64,000 nucleotides of DNA, taken from Bordetella parapertussis (lineage in GTDB: Bacteria; Bacteroidota; Bacteroidia; Chitinophagales; Chitinophagaceae). The notes beneath the pieces are model-generated. The model had not been told where the DNA came from, did no database searches, and worked only from the letters and a program-made list of their open reading frames with translations. Every line of letters starts with the position of its first letter. Positions within the stretch are counted from its first letter, which is position 1. Location: assembly GCA_943331005.2 (NCBI GenBank), contig CALQJX020000009.1:1-64000 (forward strand), given 5' to 3'. Below are positions 17,268-27,140 of this stretch, one piece after another. Made by a program: the position numbers and the translations under genes.

Positions 17268-17357
17268 AAACTATAAAAACAGTAAATATGAAAAAGTACA
17301 CTGCACACAACTAAAACACAATTAGTAGAGAAACTACATTATGCACCTCCTAAAAAT

Positions 17358-17387
17358 ACTAAAGGGCTTCAGATGAAGCCCTTTAGT
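17358..17387 (-). terminator. terminator of the first giant repeat-protein gene
   Basis: ACTAAAGGGCTTC (17358-17370), loop agat, GAAGCCCTTTAGT (17375-17387): a perfect 13-bp stem, 24 nt beyond the stop on the minus strand, followed there by a T-rich stretch. Confidence 0.88.
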
Positions 17388-17411
17388 AAAGAATATTTAA
17401 TTAAACTAAGC

Positions 17412-20400
17412 CTAGTTCTTCACAAATGTTTTTGAAGCAACCTTCATACCATTGTTAATGAACATTACAGAGTAGACACCAGAAGAGAGGTTTGTAACAT
17501 CAAGGTTGCCCTTGCCATTAACCAGTTTAGCTGTTTCTATTTCTTTACCCAGCATATCTACCAGCTTGATCACGAGTTCATCGTTGCCGGTAATACCCCT
17601 TACCTCAATGTTAAGGAGTGAGTTAGCAGGGTTAGGGAACAACCTAACGTCAATCATACCAACTGTAACCGGCTCAACACCTGTAGGGGTATTGTAATAA
17701 ACTTTCTGGAAGCAACCGTCGCGCTGAGAGATAACCCAGTAACGTTTGCCATTGAAGTCAGGAGTTGGCAGATAATATGACTGCTGAATTGCACCAGCTA
17801 TGATATTAGAATCGAGTGTAACAGCAGCATCATAACCCCACTGATAAGTTGCGGAAGTATTATCAGTACAGATCAGTTCGTTACCGAAGTATTTCACTTC
17901 AGGAGTATAAGCAGGAGTACTGTTTACAGTAACTACGAAGCTATCTGTAACGAAGCAACCAGTGTTTGTGATCTGAGTAGTGATACGAACAACTGCAGTA
18001 CCAATAGCAGTAAAGTTTACAATGGCATTCTTCCTGTCAGGGCTGGTAGCATAGATATCAGCATTTGTTGCACTCCATGCGTAGCTAAGACCAGCAGCAG
18101 GAGATTGTTCTGCACCGAAGTTCTGGTACTGAGCATTAGCACATATGACAGCATCAGGATGTATTGCGATGTTGGTATGAGGTGCCATTACATGAACTGT
18201 AACAATGATGGTGGCGATGTTAGTGCCACAGCTTGTAGTAACTGCATAACTGATGTTTGTAGTACCTGCGACCAGGCCTGTAACAACACCTGATGCATTG
18301 ATGGTTGCAACCGTAGTATTACTGCTGGTCCAAACGCCACCTGAAACAGAGCTTGATAGCGTTGTAGAGTAGTTGATGCAGATACCAGTAGTACCAGAAA
18401 GCACACCAGCATATGGAGCAGGTTTAACCAGGATATTGAAAGTTGAAGTATCGTCGCTGCAATCGTTCTGAGAGAGGTAAGATATTACAGCAGTACCAGC
18501 TGCACGTCCAAACACTTTACCTGATGCATTGACGAATGCAATAGCAGTATCGCTGGATGCCCAAGTACCTTCACTACCTGAAGTAGTAAGCAGGGTGCTG
18601 TCATTCAGACAAATTTCAGATGCACCGGTAATTGTACCTGCATTTGCAAGCGCTTTTACTTTTACAGAAAGAATAGAAGCACAACCTGTACCAATAGTAT
18701 AAGAAACTGTTACTGTACCTGCAGACACACCAGAAAGAACACCAGTGCTAGTGATAGTAGCAAGGGCTATGTCTGTAGTACTCCATGTACCACCGGAAGA
18801 AAGTGTAGCGTAAGCCTGAGTAGCACCAACACATACGCTGTCTGTACCAGTTATGTTAGAAGGAAGCGGATCAACAGTCATAGTTTTGATAGCAGCACAA
18901 CCTGCAACCGGAGTTTTGTAAGTGATATTTACAGAACCTGCAGAAACACCAGTAATAACGCCTGCAGTGCTAACAGTAGCCCTTGATGGAATAGCTGATT
19001 CCCATATACCACCTACATATGTATTTGAAAGAGGTGTAGTAGAACCCTGACATACGTTTGTAGAACCAACGATAGGGTTGAGGGTAGGTTCAACCGTTAC
19101 CAACCTTGTAATGTAACAAGCAGAAGTTAGAGTGTAAGTGATCGTAGAAGTTCCTGTACCTGTACTTGTTACAACACCGAAAGCATCGATAGTAGCAACG
19201 AGCGGATTACTGCTGCTCCATGAGCCACCTGAAAGCGGGTTATTAAGGACTGTGAAACTACCTATACACATAAATGGTGTACCTGTGATAGAAGGTGGAA
19301 CAGGATTAACTGTAACCTGAGTAGTGATATAGCAACCGGTAGCCAGCAATGTGTAGCTAACTGTAACAATACCAGGACTAACTGCAGTAACAACGCCACT
19401 TGTAGCATTTACTGTAGCAATAGAAGTGTTATTGCTAGACCATGTACCGAATGGAGTTGCATTTGTGAAGGTTGTGCTTGAACCCATACAGATCTGAGTA
19501 GTACCAACTATTGCAGAAGGAAGCGGATTGACAACAACAAAAGCAGAAGCAACACAACCTGTAGGCAGCGTATAGCTGATGTTTGCACCACCTGCGCTGA
19601 GACCGTTTACAATACCTGTAGTAGAACCAACTGTAGCAATTGTGAGATTGCTACTTGACCATACACCGCCTGTAGATGTAGGAGTAAGTGTAGTATAATT
19701 TCCAACACAAGTGTAAGTGAGACCAGTAAGCGGACCGGGAACCGGGTTAACTGTTACTACTTTAGACCTGTAACAACCAGTACCCAGTATAGTGAATGTA
19801 ATATTTGACGTACCAACGGTGATACCAGAAACAACACCACTTGTAAGACCAACAGGTGCTACAGAAGGGTTGCTTGATGTCCAGATACCAGAGAACGGAC
19901 TACCATTTGTCAATGCAACAGTAGAACCAAGACAAACACTGTCCGGACCGCCGATAAGTGGTGGTGTAGAGTGTACTGTGATACCAAATGAAGCCTTACA
20001 GCCACCTGGGAGTACGTAATCAATTGTATCGATATCGTTAGCTATACCGGTAACCACCCCAGTAAGAAGATCGACAGAAGCAACAGATATGTTGCGGCTG
20101 CTCCAAGAACCACCAGCAGTAGCATTGAACAATGTTATTGCTTGCCCCATACAAACTGCAGAAGGACCAGTGATAGGAGAAGGAGCAGGATTAATTACGA
20201 TATCTGTAGTGACTTTGCAACCAATACCGAGGGTGTAAGTGATCCTTGCTGTACCCGGAGTAACACCAGTTACTAGACCACTTGCGAGATCAACAGTAGC
20301 AACTGCAGTATTGCTGCTGCTCCATGTACCACCAATTGAAGTATTGCTGAGCAAAGATGTGCTGCTTGCACAGATAGTAGTGTTACCATCTATTGAAGGG

Positions 20401-23400
20401 GGTGCAGCTGTTACTGTAACAACAGCAGTAGCCTGACAGCCACCTAGAACTGTATAACGTATAGTGGTAGTATTGTAGAAACCTGAAGTACCTGTAACAA
20501 CACCTGTACCCGGATCGATAGTAGCAACTGTTAAGTCATCGCTGCTCCAGATACCGCCAGGAACACCATTTGTGAGGTTGGTAGTAGAACCTGAGCATAT
20601 TGACATTGCACCAACTATAGGAGTAGGCACAGCGTTTACTGTAGCAATAGTAAAGGTCTTACAACCTGTTGGCATTGCATATGTAATAGTACTTGTACCG
20701 GAAGCAAGGCCAGACATCAAACCAGATGTTACATCAATAATAGCCCTAGAAGGAACACTGCTTGTCCAGATACCACCCGTAGTAGAACTGGTAAGTGTGA
20801 TTGAACTACCAACACAAACCGCAGCGACTTCAGCAATAGGAGCCGGAACCGGATTAACTGTAACTATCATTGTTTTAGCACAACCTGTAGGCATTGTATA
20901 GCTTATAACAACAACCCCTTGAGAGATACCATTTACCACACCAGAAGTAGTGACAGTTGCCAGCGTATTGTTGTTGCTGCTCCAAGTACCACCTGCAGTA
21001 AGATCGAATAAGTTTGAAGTGCCACCAACACATACATTAGGCACACCAACTATGTTTGCAGGAACATTTGTAACTGTAACAACTGTAGTTGTGCGGCAAC
21101 CTGTAGTAAGAATGTAAGTGATAGTTGATGTACCAATGCTCACTGCATTTACGATACCTGTACCTATACCTACTGTAGCTACTACCGGATTGCTGGTAGA
21201 CCATGAACCACCCGGAGTAAGAGAAGTAAGATTTGAACTTGAACCAAGACAAATGTTAGTAACACCAGATATAGCTGTAGGTATAGCATTAACAGTTACT
21301 ACAGCAGAAGCAATACAACCTGTACCCGCAGTATATATAATTGTAGCAGTACCAGGGAAAACCGCAGTAAGGATACCACTAGCAGGACCTACTGATGCAA
21401 CACCAGTGTTGGTACTTGACCATGTACCGCCCGGAGTGAGTGAAGTAAGTGAAGAAGTTGAACCCTGGCACAATGAAATTGTACCGGCAATTGATGATGG
21501 CAAACTGTTCACAGTAACTGGTTTAGTTACAAAGCAACCAGTGCTGAGTGTATAAGTAATGATTGCAACACCATTTGATATACCCGCGATAACACCATTT
21601 GTACCAACAGAAGCTATAGATGTATTGCTGCTACTCCAAGAACCACCGTTAGTGGTAGATGTATAAACTGTATTAGAACCGATACATACTGCAGGAACGC
21701 CAACAAGCGCTGCAGGAAGCAGGTTAACAGTCATAGTTGCAACAGTAAAGCAACCAGTACTCATTTTGTAAGTGATATTTGTAGTACCTGAAGCAATACC
21801 GGTAACAATACCTGTAGTATTACCTATTGTAGCTACTGAAGTATTGCTACTGATCCATGTGCCACCAAGAGTAGTACTTGAAAGAGTAGTTGTATTTCCA
21901 ACACATGCGTTCAGGGTGCCTGATATTGTTGCAGGAAGAGGATTGACAGTAACAACTTGTGTGCGGTAACAACCTGAAGCCGGCATAGTGTAAGACACTA
22001 CCGCAGTGCCAGGTGCAATACCTACTACAACACCTGAACCTGAACCAATGATAACTACACCGAGGTTACCGCTACTCCAACTACCACCAGTAGTAGAGTT
22101 AGTAAGCGTAGTAGACAAGCCATGACAAGCAGAAGCTACACCTCCTACAACAGCAGGAAGTGAATTGACAGTAACACTGGTTATAGATTTACAACCCGTA
22201 GTAAGCGTATAAGTAATATTTGTAGAACCTGCAGCTATACCTGTAACTACACCAGTTGAAGGATCAACTGTAGCTACAGCACTGTTGCTGCTTGTCCATG
22301 TACCACCAGCAAAAGGACTGGTGAGTGTAGTAGTTGAACCGATGCAAGTATTCGGAGTACCAGATGTTCCCGCTGGTACATTGTTTACGGTAACATCTGC
22401 TGTTCTGTAACAACCTGAACCAAGAGTGTAAGTAATTGTTGCAACACCTGCTCCCATACCTGTAACCGTACCACCAGATACAACTGCGACGAATGGATCG
22501 CTGGTTGTCCACGAGCCACCTGCAGGAGCTGAAGAGAGATGAGTAGTAAGACCCTGACAAACTATTGTAGTACCTGTCATAGTAGTAGGCAATACATTTA
22601 CTGTGAATAATGCAGATGACTTACAACCATTTGCAAGAGTATAAGATATAGTAGTAGTACCTGAAGCTATACCAGAAACGATACCGGTAGCACCACCTAC
22701 AGAAGCGACAGCAATATTGCTGCTGTTCCATGTACCACCAGATGTTGCATTACTTAACAGTGAAGTGCCACCTACACAACTAGTAGCAACTCCTGTAATT
22801 GGTAACGGAGAAGCGTTTACTGTTACTATTGCTGTGACTCTGCAAGAATTAGCAAGTGTATATGTAATTTCTGAAGTACCTATTGAAATACCTGCAAGAA
22901 CACCTGAACCGTTGATAGTTGCAACAAGGTTATCGCTGCTGACCCATGCACCACCCAGGAAAGAGTTGGAATAAGTTGTAGTAGCACCGGTACAGGCATT
23001 GAGTGACCCACCTATTGGCGAAGGAACAGCATTAACTGTAACTACCCTTGAGTTCATACATCCAGAAACAGACGTATAATAGATAAAGGTTGTACCGATT
23101 GCATTACCTGTAACCAAACCAGCAGCATCAACTGAAGCTATAGAAGCATTGCTTGTTGACCAACCGCCACCACCTGTAAGTGAGGCAAGTGGTGTAGTTG
23201 CACCAAGACAAACTGCAGCATTGCCGGTAATAGCTGAAGGAATAGGGTTAACAGTAACTGTAACTAAAGAATAGCAACCTGAAGCCAGTTTGTAAGTGAT
23301 GGTTGCAGTACCTGCAGCAACACCTGTTACATCTCCGGTTGAAGCATTAACCGCTGCTACACTTGGCGCTGAAGAACTCCAGATTCCACCAATAGTAGCG

Positions 23401-25715
23401 TTACTAAGTAATGTATTGTCGCCAACACATACCTGAGCAGTACCTGAAATTGGCAAAGGATTTACATTGATAGTAAGAACCCTTACTGCAGTACAACCTG
23501 AAGCTGAAAGATAACTGATGCTGGTAGTACCTGCAACAAGCGCATTTACTAAACCTGTACCGGAACCTATAGTTGCAACCGTAGTGTTACTGCTGCTCCA
23601 TGTACCACCGGGTGAAGAATAATTATTAAGTATTGTCACACTACCCTCACAAGCCGAAGTAGCTCCTCCTATGGAAGGAGTACCATTTGTGGTAACTGTG
23701 ATTGAAGCACTACAACCTGTACCGAAAGAATATTTAACCTGAACGATACCTGCTGAAATACCAGTAATAACACCTGTTGCAGGGTTTACATTGATAACAC
23801 CAGCTGAAGGTGTTGACCAAATGCCGCCTAGCATAGTATTACTGAGTGTAGTAGATGCACCGGTACAAACAGTAGGAATACCCGTAATTGCCGGAGGTGT
23901 TGGGTTTACTGTAAGCACAACTGAACTGTAACAGCCTGTAGAAAGGATATTACTTATAATTGAAGTGCCAACTGAAATGCCAGTTACGGTCCCTGCAGGA
24001 GAAACAACAGTAGCAACACTTACGTTATTGCTGCTCCATGTGCCTGTAGGTAAACTTGTGAAAGTAATATTAGAACCTACGCAAACTGTATATGGAGCTG
24101 CAACTGCCGAAGGAGTAATATTTACTAAAATGTTAGATGATCTAGCACAACCAGTAGGCATGATATAAGATATTGCAGTAGTACCTGCTATATTACCTGT
24201 CACAACACCTGCTGAAGAAACTGTAGCAATAATAGGATTGCCAGTAGACCAGGCACCTCCAGGAGTAAGATTTGAAAGCGTAGTATTAAAACCAACACAA
24301 GTAGTTGATGTACCTGTTATAGGTGCAGGAAGTGGATTTACAGAAATAGTAGCTGTAGACAGACAGCCGCTGCTGCCACCAATAAGGTAACTGATCGTTG
24401 CAGTTCCCTGAGAAATTCCTGTAACAGCACCAGAAATTGTAGCAACAGTAGCAACTGCTGTATTGCTGCTGCTCCATGTTCCTCCACCCGGTGTGCTGGC
24501 AAGGTTTGTAGTAGAACCTTCACAAACAACAAATGTTCCTGTAATTGCTGTAGGAACAACATTTACAGTAACGGGAAATGATCTGCGACAAGTTGTTGGG
24601 AGTGTGTATGTAATATTAACTGTGCCATTTGCAGCACCAGATACTACACCACCAAAAGCAGTAACACCAGCTATTGCAGGGTTGCTGCTGGTCCAGTTAC
24701 CACCGGCATCAGCATTGGTAAGTGTGATGCTACTGCCGATACAAACACTAGATGGACCAGCAATAGGCGCCGGAACAGGATTAACTGTGAGCGTTGCAGT
24801 AGTGTAACAGTTGCCTTTGATATAAGATAATGTAGCAGTGCCTGCTGCTATACCAGTTGCAACACCTGTAGTTGAAGAAATAGTTGCAACTGAAGGATTG
24901 CTGCTGAACCAACCGCCACCTGTTGTGGCAATTGTGAAAGAAGAAGTAGAACCTGCACAAAGCGAAGATGCACCCGCGATGGATGGCATAGCACCATTCA
25001 CTGTAACAGCAACTGTTCTTGTATTACTAACACATCCTGAACCAGGATAAGTAACATTGAGGCTGTAGTTGCCGGTAGCCAGCGTAGTTGCCGGTGTAAG
25101 GCTTACTGTGGTTGTAGTAGTAACAGTGCTGAATGCATTGGGACCAGACCAGTTGTAAGATACAACTGAACCTGTACCGGAAATAGCACCTGCACCCAGC
25201 GTGAAAGGCAGACCTACACATATATTATTGGGTGTAGCGGTTAGCGCGCCCAATGTAGGCAACGATAATACCGTATAAGTATTAGGTGAAGTAGGAAATG
25301 TTGTAACCGCACTTACACCAGTTGCAGTAAAACCGGCTGATGGTAATGAAGAGACAGCAGCCGCATTGTTTTCTGCAGCAATGAAATAAGAAACTGTGTT
25401 ACTGGCTAATAGTCCGCCAAGTGAAGCAGCAGCCAATGAAAAATCCCAGGTTGCACTGGTTGATGAGCCACTGACAAAAGTACCGGGAACTGAAACCCAT
25501 GATCCTGCATTCTTTTTTGCATAAAGACGAGGAACATTTGCCCCAGATGTGGGAACTCCTGCAGCATCAGCGATGGTAACGCCGCTAACTGCAACACTGC
25601 CATTCACACACGAAGCACCAACCGGCGAATAAGTGATAGTAGGCTGTGCGTAAGATGTACCGGTCATTAGCATCCCTGTCGTCAGAAGTAATAGCGCCAG
25701 ATAGATTTTTCTCAT
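17412..25715 (-). CDS. giant T9SS-exported Ig-like (BIG2-type) repeat protein, 31 repeats
   Basis: A 2767-residue secreted protein. A signal peptide (about residues 1-23, ending SYAQ) and an N-terminal region of about 200 residues are followed by 31 copies of a roughly 72-residue module. The type sequence is GGTWSSSNTAVATV, then a turn GVVTGVxxGT, a strand ITYTL and TGC leading to VTVNPLP. Each module also has a Cys shortly after the inter-module linker (VCxGxxTxL), so most copies carry two Cys about 50 residues apart, suggesting one disulfide per domain. The pattern resembles BIG2 Ig-like domains of adhesins. The last 75 residues are a type A T9SS sorting domain (LFPNPANSLLNIEV, then DMLGKEI, ending FVKN), implying export by T9SS and attachment or release at the surface. 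Likely role: adhesion or matrix; binding partner unknown. Confidence 0.9.
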   Translation of the reverse strand: MRKIYLALLLLTTGMLMTGTSYAQPTITYSPVGASCVNGSVAVSGVTIADAAGVPTSGANVPRLYAKKNAGSWVSVPGTFVSGSSTSATWDFSLAAASLGGLLASNTVSYFIAAENNAAAVSSLPSAGFTATGVSAVTTFPTSPNTYTVLSLPTLGALTATPNNICVGLPFTLGAGAISGTGSVVSYNWSGPNAFSTVTTTTTVSLTPATTLATGNYSLNVTYPGSGCVSNTRTVAVTVNGAMPSIAGASSLCAGSTSSFTIATTGGGWFSSNPSVATISSTTGVATGIAAGTATLSYIKGNCYTTATLTVNPVPAPIAGPSSVCIGSSITLTNADAGGNWTSSNPAIAGVTAFGGVVSGAANGTVNITYTLPTTCRRSFPVTVNVVPTAITGTFVVCEGSTTNLASTPGGGTWSSSNTAVATVATISGAVTGISQGTATISYLIGGSSGCLSTATISVNPLPAPITGTSTTCVGFNTTLSNLTPGGAWSTGNPIIATVSSAGVVTGNIAGTTAISYIMPTGCARSSNILVNITPSAVAAPYTVCVGSNITFTSLPTGTWSSNNVSVATVVSPAGTVTGISVGTSIISNILSTGCYSSVVLTVNPTPPAITGIPTVCTGASTTLSNTMLGGIWSTPSAGVINVNPATGVITGISAGIVQVKYSFGTGCSASITVTTNGTPSIGGATSACEGSVTILNNYSSPGGTWSSSNTTVATIGSGTGLVNALVAGTTSISYLSASGCTAVRVLTINVNPLPISGTAQVCVGDNTLLSNATIGGIWSSSAPSVAAVNASTGDVTGVAAGTATITYKLASGCYSLVTVTVNPIPSAITGNAAVCLGATTPLASLTGGGGWSTSNASIASVDAAGLVTGNAIGTTFIYYTSVSGCMNSRVVTVNAVPSPIGGSLNACTGATTTYSNSFLGGAWVSSDNLVATINGSGVLAGISIGTSEITYTLANSCRVTAIVTVNASPLPITGVATSCVGGTSLLSNATSGGTWNSSNIAVASVGGATGIVSGIASGTTTISYTLANGCKSSALFTVNVLPTTMTGTTIVCQGLTTHLSSAPAGGSWTTSDPFVAVVSGGTVTGMGAGVATITYTLGSGCYRTADVTVNNVPAGTSGTPNTCIGSTTTLTSPFAGGTWTSSNSAVATVDPSTGVVTGIAAGSTNITYTLTTGCKSITSVTVNSLPAVVGGVASACHGLSTTLTNSTTGGSWSSGNLGVVIIGSGSGVVVGIAPGTAVVSYTMPASGCYRTQVVTVNPLPATISGTLNACVGNTTTLSSTTLGGTWISSNTSVATIGNTTGIVTGIASGTTNITYKMSTGCFTVATMTVNLLPAALVGVPAVCIGSNTVYTSTTNGGSWSSSNTSIASVGTNGVIAGISNGVAIITYTLSTGCFVTKPVTVNSLPSSIAGTISLCQGSTSSLTSLTPGGTWSSTNTGVASVGPASGILTAVFPGTATIIYTAGTGCIASAVVTVNAIPTAISGVTNICLGSSSNLTSLTPGGSWSTSNPVVATVGIGTGIVNAVSIGTSTITYILTTGCRTTTVVTVTNVPANIVGVPNVCVGGTSNLFDLTAGGTWSSNNNTLATVTTSGVVNGISQGVVVISYTMPTGCAKTMIVTVNPVPAPIAEVAAVCVGSSITLTSSTTGGIWTSSVPSRAIIDVTSGLMSGLASGTSTITYAMPTGCKTFTIATVNAVPTPIVGAMSICSGSTTNLTNGVPGGIWSSDDLTVATIDPGTGVVTGTSGFYNTTTIRYTVLGGCQATAVVTVTAAPPSIDGNTTICASSTSLLSNTSIGGTWSSSNTAVATVDLASGLVTGVTPGTARITYTLGIGCKVTTDIVINPAPSPITGPSAVCMGQAITLFNATAGGSWSSRNISVASVDLLTGVVTGIANDIDTIDYVLPGGCKASFGITVHSTPPLIGGPDSVCLGSTVALTNGSPFSGIWTSSNPSVAPVGLTSGVVSGITVGTSNITFTILGTGCYRSKVVTVNPVPGPLTGLTYTCVGNYTTLTPTSTGGVWSSSNLTIATVGSTTGIVNGLSAGGANISYTLPTGCVASAFVVVNPLPSAIVGTTQICMGSSTTFTNATPFGTWSSNNTSIATVNATSGVVTAVSPGIVTVSYTLLATGCYITTQVTVNPVPPSITGTPFMCIGSFTVLNNPLSGGSWSSSNPLVATIDAFGVVTSTGTGTSTITYTLTSACYITRLVTVEPTLNPIVGSTNVCQGSTTPLSNTYVGGIWESAIPSRATVSTAGVITGVSAGSVNITYKTPVAGCAAIKTMTVDPLPSNITGTDSVCVGATQAYATLSSGGTWSTTDIALATITSTGVLSGVSAGTVTVSYTIGTGCASILSVKVKALANAGTITGASEICLNDSTLLTTSGSEGTWASSDTAIAFVNASGKVFGRAAGTAVISYLSQNDCSDDTSTFNILVKPAPYAGVLSGTTGICINYSTTLSSSVSGGVWTSSNTTVATINASGVVTGLVAGTTNISYAVTTSCGTNIATIIVTVHVMAPHTNIAIHPDAVICANAQYQNFGAEQSPAAGLSYAWSATNADIYATSPDRKNAIVNFTAIGTAVVRITTQITNTGCFVTDSFVVTVNSTPAYTPEVKYFGNELICTDNTSATYQWGYDAAVTLDSNIIAGAIQQSYYLPTPDFNGKRYWVISQRDGCFQKVYYNTPTGVEPVTVGMIDVRLFPNPANSLLNIEVRGITGNDELVIKLVDMLGKEIETAKLVNGKGNLDVTNLSSGVYSVMFINNGMKVASKTFVKN

Positions 25716-26346
25716 AAAACAGTCGATTTTTTTAATTTAATTTTCAAAGTTTTTGCCTATAGTATTCAAATAAAAATACAAAACACAGGAGCACAACATT
25801 GTTGTGAACTTACCTGTATATTGAGTTATTTATTTGCTCTTTAATCGATAATATGTACCTAAAATAATTTTAAAGCTATTATAAAAAATTCAGTTTGGGA
25901 GCAAATCTAACAAAATATTACTTACTATCAAATTGCGTCTGCAATAAAATTAAATTTTATATATTTTTATTCGCTATACTAATTCATTTCAGATAGCATT
26001 TGATACAACATAATTATAGGTATCTGACACTTTCCTAAATGTATACTGTATACAACTAAGCTTACTAAATAATGGTATACTCAAGGCAAGTGGACCATTT
26101 ATCTATTCATTTGTTTGCAAATATATACATTTATATTTCTTAAAGTGTAGTTATACTTAATATTAATTATAATTTAATGATGCAATAAGGTACAAATACA
26201 AAAGCATTAACAGAACACGCAGGTAAGGCAACCATAATATAATTTAAAAAAATAAAAATTGAAATCAAATATAAAAAGTGACAGATCTGAACCAGCAAAA
26301 CCTTCTGAACACATCAAAATGTAGTATTTCCCAAGAAAGCAACTAA
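25716..26346. other. AT-rich region upstream of the first giant gene
   Basis: About 630 nt, very AT-rich, with no gene I can support. It must hold the promoter and leader of the giant gene that starts at 25715, but I see no convincing TTTG/TAnnTTTG pair. Confidence 0.4.
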
Positions 26347-26830
26347 TTATAAATGAAAAGAAAAAATGAATGTACTTCCGCTACACGGCACGCTATATAC
26401 ACTGATTGATCCAACAGTTGCGTTTACAAATTCCTTTCAAAGCATTAACGCAATTCCAGTTCCAACCTCTCCGGCTGTACTCTTGGTTGTATTGCCGAAT
26501 GCTTCAATAATTTGTTCTTTTTTACCGTGACTGATTCCAATTCCATGATATAAGACAGAAAAGGTATTAAACCCATCATTAGCGCTATCAGACAGATTTA
26601 TGCCTATCTGCCCCTACCCTCTCCGGAATATTTAACAGCAATTGAAAGAAGATAACACATTACAAAATCGAAATGAGGATGATCGCCTGTAAAAAATCGG
26701 CCACTGTGCACATCACTCTTAATGAGTATTGATCTTTCTCTGAAATCGAAACCTAACAATTGAATGTTACTTATTACATAAACAGAGGCAACAAACCTTT
26801 CAGGATTGGTCTTGTTTTCATTGATCTGAA
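26347..26830 (-). pseudogene. decayed histidine kinase, C-terminal ATPase domain
   Basis: Reading the minus strand gives recognisable pieces of a sensor kinase HATPase_c domain in two frames. The segment upstream of about 26606 reads VMCYLLSIAVKYSGEG, resembling a degenerate N box. After a frame change comes a G1-box-like HGIGIS, then KKEQIIEAFGN, the G2-box GEVGTGIALML, an in-frame TGA, then KEFVNATVGSISVYS and GSTFIFSFHL with a TAA at 26347-26349. The order and spacing match the end of a histidine kinase. One frameshift and at least one internal stop make it non-functional. N-terminal sensor and HisKA parts were not found. Its remnant lies 630 nt upstream of the giant gene, same strand. Confidence 0.7.
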
Positions 26831-27086
26831 ATTTACATCATAACAATAATAAATCAAGTGTACTGACGGTATATTGAATATGAGTTATCAAAAAAGGAAA
26901 AAAGAGTAATGTTAAGAAAAAGGGTTGTCATTACATCAGTGAAATAACCCCAATTATTAGCGGCCTTATGTTGGGTGAATATAAAATTTAAAGAATAAGA
27001 AACATCTTAGTATAAATACAAAAAAAGTACAGTTGGTTTATGAAGAACAGAATAATGAATGAGTAATTAAGTTCGTCATATGCTAT
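26831..27086. other. AT-rich spacer, no gene seen
   Basis: About 255 nt between the kinase remnant and the terminator of the second giant gene. Nothing recognisable on either strand; it may contain more decayed kinase sequence. Confidence 0.35.
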
Positions 27087-27124
27087 AAAAACGGAAGGGC
27101 GCAAATTTGCGCCCTTCCGTTTTT
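27087..27124 (-). terminator. terminator of the second giant gene
   Basis: A perfect 38-bp palindrome. Arms AAAAACGGAAGGGCGCAAA and the complement meet without a loop base at 27105/27106, flanked by A and T runs, 17 nt past the stop codon at 27141. Confidence 0.9.
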
Positions 27125-27140
27125 ATATTACAGAACAATA

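Noticed and set aside
18105..25221. Many open frames of 60-145 codons on the plus strand across the first giant gene
   Set aside because: They lie opposite the repeat modules and repeat the same artificial pattern (Val/Pro/Thr-rich) in each copy, as expected from the complement of a low-stop repetitive gene.
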